NCBI GenBank assembly: GCA_021432635.1
Contig: MU270023.1
Span: 372,001 to 436,000, forward strand
DNA: 64,000 nucleotides
Direction of reading: 5' to 3'
Origin: Thozetella sp. PMI_491
Lineage: Eukaryota; Ascomycota; Sordariomycetes; Chaetosphaeriales; Chaetosphaeriaceae
The notes under the pieces were generated by a model. That model made no database searches, was not told the DNA's origin, and worked only from the letters and a program-made list of their open reading frames with translations. Each line of letters begins with the position of its first letter. Position 1 is the first letter of the stretch. The translations under genes were made by a program, and so were the position numbers. Shown piece after piece: positions 60,064 through 64,000 of this stretch.

Positions 60064-63000
60064 TCAAGCCAATTTGGGAGGCTCCATGCATGCCTCGTCG
60101 GTCCATGATCCTGTATATTTGAAGCCCCCCGGCCCAAAGTTCACCGTAAACCTGGTGTCGTTCTTGCTCGCCCTCAAAGATACGGCCGGATATAGCTGAC
60201 CCTTAATATCGGCATTCGTGAAAGCACAGCCTGTGCAACCGCGTCTTGTCAGTCTCACCAACTCAGGAGACCAATCTCTTGCACAGAGGCTATGCCTCGT
60301 GGGGAAAGAAAAAGCCGGTAACAACGGAAAGCTGAATACTCACCAATGATGCTACCATTCTTTGTAAAGAATGCAGTTTTAGCCTCGAAATTCACGCCAC
60401 AGCCAACAATATCCCCAGATGTGTACCTCGGGCCATAAAATTTCCCCAAGCCAGTGCTGTGGTAGGTGTATCCATCGTCGCCATGATAACCCCAGGACGA
60501 AGATTCCCAGCCCAGCATTCTGCTCAAGGGTGCATCCTCGAGACAGAAGCCAACACCAATCGCCCTGTAGCTTAATTTAGCCTAGGGGCACAAATATGCA
60601 GAAACATCTCCCTTGTCAAGACGCTCACTTACTCATTGGCTCCAGTCTTTATGATCGTAACCTCAAAGTAGAAGGAATCGTGATACAATGGCATGCATCG
60701 ATTGGCCCTGACGGTAGCGTAATCATCTTGCCAAGGGTTCAATTTTTTGGCCGATTCTGCTGTGTGTCGGAGGCCCGTGTGAGTCAGCTGCGAGATAGGA
60801 CACGAGTCGGGTCTAGACGAGCTCATACCTGCTATTGCCACCTCTGTTCCGTCCACGCGGAGTATTTCTGACTTGTCGTGCTTGTCCCATTCCGTTGGGG
60901 ACAGCTGCGACTCCAATCCCTTGACGGCCCCCTTGGCGCGCAGCTGCTCGATCTGGACCTCTTGCTCGTACCCCATGGCCAGTATCAGTGGTGTCCAGCC
61001 ATTCCTGTCCTGGGCATTAATGTCAACGCCCCGATCGAGCAGCTTGATGAAATTATCGACATTGTTTTTGATAATGGCCGCGTGCAGCGCCGTGCTCCGC
61101 ATCGTCGCCTGTGTCGTCTCACTCTCGTTTTCAAGCCGCTCAAACAGCCTATCAAGGACTTGCGGATCATTATATGCGGCTGCAGCCTTTACCACATCCT
61201 CAGTGATGGTGATCTGGTCTCCTCGCCGGCCGAGAAGTAGAGCCGCCACCTCCTTGCTAGAGTTTCTAGCTGCAGCTTTTACTACGTCCTCGGTGATAGT
61301 GATCTGGTCTCCTCGCCGGTCGAGAAGTAGAGCTATTACTTCTTTACCATTCCTATAGTTTCCAGCTGCAGCTTTCACCACATCTTCGGTGATGGTGATC
61401 TGGTCTCCTTGCCGGTCAAGAAGTAGAGCCATCACCTCCTTGCTAGAGTTTCTAGCTGCAGCCTTTGCCACATCCTCAGTAATGGTAATCTGGTCTCCCC
61501 GCCGGTCGAGAAGTAGAGCTATCACCTCCTTGCCATAGTTTCCAGCTGCAGCCTTGAGTATATCCTCGGTGATAGTGATCTGGTCTCCTCGCCGGTCGAG
61601 AAGNNNNNNNNNNNNNNNNNNNNNNNNNNNNNNNNNNNNNNNNNNNNNNNNNNNNNNNNNNNNNNNNNNNNNNNNNNNNNNNNNNNNNNNNNNNNNNNNN
61701 NNNNNNNNNNNNNNNNNNNNNNNNNNNNNNNNNNNNNNNNNNNNNNNNNNNNNNNNNNNNNNNNNNNNNNNNNNNNNNNNNNNNNNNNNNNNNNNNNNNN
61801 NNNNNNNNNNNNNNNNNNNNNNNNNNNNNNNNNNNNNNNNNNNNNNNNNNNNNNNNNNNNNNNNNNNNNNNNNNNNNNNNNNNNNNNNNNNNNNNNNNNN
61901 NNNNNNNNNNNNNNNNNNNNNNNNNNNNNNNNNNNNNNNNNNNNNNNNNNNNNNNNNNNNNNNNNNNNNNNNNNNNNNNNNNNNNNNNNNNNNNNNNNNN
62001 NNNNNNNNNNNNNNNNNNNNNNNNNNNNNNNNNNNNNNNNNNNNNNNNNNNNNNNNNNNNNNNNNNNNNNNNNNNNNNNNNNNNNNNNNNNNNNNNNNNN
62101 NNNNNNNNNNNNNNNNNNNNNNNNNNNNNNNNNNNNNNNNNNNNNNNNNNNNNNNNNNNNNNNNNNNNNNNNNNNNNNNNNNNNNNNNNNNNNNNNNNNN
62201 NNNNNNNNNNNNNNNNNNNNNNNNNNNNNNNNNNNNNNNNNNNNNNNNNNNNNNNNNNNNNNNNNNNNNNNNNNNNNNNNNNNNNNNNNNNNNNNNNNNN
62301 NNNNNNNNNNNNNNNNNNNNNNNNNNNNNNNNNNNNNNNNNNNNNNNNNNNNNNNNNNNNNNNNNNNNNNNNNNNNNNNNNNNNNNNNNNNNNNNNNNNN
62401 NNNNNNNNNNNNNNNNNNNNNNNNNNNNNNNNNNNNNNNNNNNNNNNNNNNNNNNNNNNNNNNNNNNNNNNNNNNNNNNNNNNNNNNNNNNNNNNNNNNN
62501 NNNACCACATCCTCGGTGATAGTGATCTGGTCTCCTCGCCGGTCGAGAAGTAGAGCTATTACTTCTTTACTATTCTCATTGTTTCTAGCTGCAGTTTTCA
62601 CCACATCCTTAGTGATGGTGATCTGGTCTCCTCGCCGGTCGAGAAGTAAGGCCATCACTTCTTTACCATTCCTATAGTTTCTAGCTGCAGCTTTCACCAC
62701 ATCCTCGGTGATAGTGATCTGGTCTCCTCGCCGGTCGAGAAGTAGAGCCATCACTTCTTTACCATTCTCATGGTTTCTAGCTGCAGCTTTCACTATATCC
62801 TTGGTGATCGTGATCTGGTCTCCTCGCCGGTCGAGAAGTAGAGCCATTACTTCTTTACTATTCCCATAGTTTCTAGCTGCAGCTTTTACCACATCCTCGG
62901 TGATAGTGATTTGGTCTCCTTGCTGGTCGAGAAGTAGAGCTATCACTTCTTTACCATTCCTATAGTTTCTAGCTGTAGCCTTCACCACGTCCTTGCTAAT

Positions 63001-64000
63001 CTTTATTCTATTAGCTCCTTGATCAAGCAGGTAGGAGATAACATCTATATGTCTTGACTTTACTGCCTGCTCTAAAGGTGTGCTAGCTTTATGATTGCAG
63101 TACTCTAGGTCGACGAATGGACTTAGTTGGTTATTTGAGTGTCCCCTAGAATATATATAATCCATGAGAGCAGGGATTCCCCAGCGGCCGGCGATATGGA
63201 AAATAGAAAACTGCTGTGGATCCGGGCCGGAGATATAGGGCATAGACCTGAGGCGCTCCAGCCAGTGATCCCGACACGGAGAATCTATACTGAAGAATTC
63301 GGCCTGGGCATGATCAACCTTGAATTTCTGTGCCTTATGCGCATGCTCAGTCCAATATAGCGTTGAGTATGTATAAAAGCCGTTATCTGATGTGATACCT
63401 GGCTTATCTTTAGAATGGAAATTCCGGATAAGCTGGTCGACATATCGATGCGTAAGGCTGGCATGCGCCTCGGACTCGTTAAAGTGAGTAGCCCTGGATC
63501 TGACGAGGAAATCCTTGACGGATTGATGTAGTAAGAGCACCTTATCGTCTTGAATAATGACTATTAGGCGACAGGACGTAATTTCTTCGCGCGTGAATTG
63601 AATCCGCTCTTCCTTATTATCGTCTTGGTGTAGTTGACATGCGGTAGAAAGTTCCAATAAGCTTAGTAGTTGTAGAGCTACGGCGACGAAGCTTAAGATG
63701 CGTTTGACGTCTACTTCTCCCGCTTTCGAAAAGGTAGTCTTGAGAAGTGTCTCGTATAGGGAGTGAAGTCCTTCAGGCAGGCCTTGGAGGAATTTAACAG
63801 CATCTTTTGAGTCTTTGCTTTCTAACTCCATACAGGCCATGCCGACCCATAGGAAAATGCGCCCTGCTTTCTCCTTGAGAAGCTGTGTGACCTCTTGTTT
63901 AACCCTGCTTGTGTAGCTTTTCTTTTTTTTAAGATATGCTACCTTTTCGTCGATAAATAGCTTAATGTCACGCTTTGACTCTCCGAACGAAGCTAAGTCC
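60064..64000 (-). CDS. NLR protein, 3' part: end of NACHT region - near-identical tandem repeats - ankyrin - SPRY
   Basis: Putative fungal STAND receptor whose start lies beyond base 64000. The visible N-terminal part (64000-63000) matches the C-terminal half of NWD2-like NACHT modules: D-I-K-L-F-I-D-E-K-V near the edge, F-L-W-V-G-M-A-C, L-P-E-G-L-H-S-L-Y-E-T-L-L, and V-L-L-L-H-Q-S-V-K-D-F-L. Then come 32/30-residue repeats (core L-L-L-D-R-R-G-D-Q-I-T-I-T-E-D), broken by the gap 61604-62503, an ordinary ankyrin stretch (T-A-L-H-A-A; N-G-W-T-P-L, about 61105-60975) and a SPRY domain. SPRY exons: end of the long exon at 60633, then 60564-60344 and 60230-60064, with A-I-G-V-G-F-C, W-G-Y-H-G-D-D-G and F-F-T-K-N-G. 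A C-terminal SPRY is a plausible ligand-binding module. The frame through the gap cannot be verified. Confidence 0.75.
61199..63005 (-). repeat. Tandem repeat array, 96-bp and 90-bp units, interrupted by gap
   Basis: Marker position (GATCTGG-type core on the plus strand) recurs at 62524, 62620, 62716, 62812 and 62908, exactly 96 bp apart. It recurs at 61211, 61301, 61397, 61487 and 61577 with steps of 90, 96, 90 and 90 bp. Units encode 32 or 30 residues; the 30-residue form has N-S-S or N-Y-G in place of N-Y-R-N-G before K-E-V. DNA identity between units is very high, with few changes per unit. This is a highly internally conserved repeat typical of fungal recognition receptors. Confidence 0.9.
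61604..62503. other. Assembly gap, 900 N
   Basis: Run of 900 undetermined bases inside the repeat array. The exact round length suggests an estimated gap. Repeat number is therefore unknown. Confidence 0.99.

Noticed and set aside
60788-60828. Intron in front of the SPRY domain
   Set aside because: Splice-like signals are present, but removing the 41 bases breaks the frame, while reading through keeps the SPRY start in frame.
60629-63840. Ordinary ankyrin repeats throughout the array
   Set aside because: Only the stretch at about 61105-60975 has ankyrin consensus; the 30/32-residue units lack the T-P-L-H-x-A core and are treated as a distinct conserved repeat.

Overview
The window is nuclear DNA of a filamentous ascomycete (Pezizomycotina, probably Sordariomycetes). 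Genes are split by many short introns (about 50-150 bp, GT..AG), intergenic spaces are 0.3-4 kb, and the content is typically fungal: Zn2Cys6 regulator, MFS sugar porters, GH3 and GH18 hydrolases, RIC8, MER3 and NLR-type allorecognition proteins. No rRNA, tRNA or CRISPR was seen. Exon joins were worked out by hand from splice sites and reading phase, so each joined model is a prediction.

Layout. 1-1.55 kb: 3' part of a sugar MFS transporter. 2.6-5 kb: two minus-strand fungal genes (a short Fungal_trans-like protein and a DUF7730/F-box-like protein). 5.8-7.4 kb: RIC8, the G-alpha chaperone/exchange factor. 7.9-12.9 kb: a large minus-strand NLR that I assemble from an N-terminal alpha/beta-hydrolase (SesB-like) domain, an NB-ARC ATPase and a long C-terminal part ending in two membrane segments. 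13-15.4 kb: unassigned. 15.4-18.4 kb: a small internally repetitive protein and a secreted GH18 chitinase. 18.4-22.4 kb: gene-poor. 22.4-28.7 kb: an anion:cation symporter-type MFS protein and a CSC1/OSCA-type channel. 29.2-33.8 kb: meiotic helicase MER3. 34.2-40.7 kb: a protealysin-type M4 metallopeptidase, a nucleotide-sugar transporter and an FAD monooxygenase.

41.9-54.5 kb looks like a nutrient-use neighbourhood. A sulfatase and a sugar-porter MFS gene are transcribed divergently from a 0.75-kb intergenic region, followed by a convergent Zn2Cys6 regulator and then a secreted GH3 beta-glucosidase. 55.5-58.9 kb holds a Cys-rich, Ser/Thr-rich membrane protein with an in-frame TAG before its membrane segment, and a proline racemase/hydroxyproline dehydratase-family enzyme. 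60-64 kb is the 3' part of a second NLR. It has the end of a NACHT-type ATPase region, a tandem array of nearly identical 30/32-residue repeats interrupted by a 900-base assembly gap, one ordinary ankyrin stretch and a C-terminal SPRY domain. A fragment of a Tc1/mariner transposase lies next to it.

The two NLR-type genes are the most notable content: one has an unusual membrane-anchored C-terminus, the other a highly conserved repeat array of the kind linked to fungal non-self recognition.
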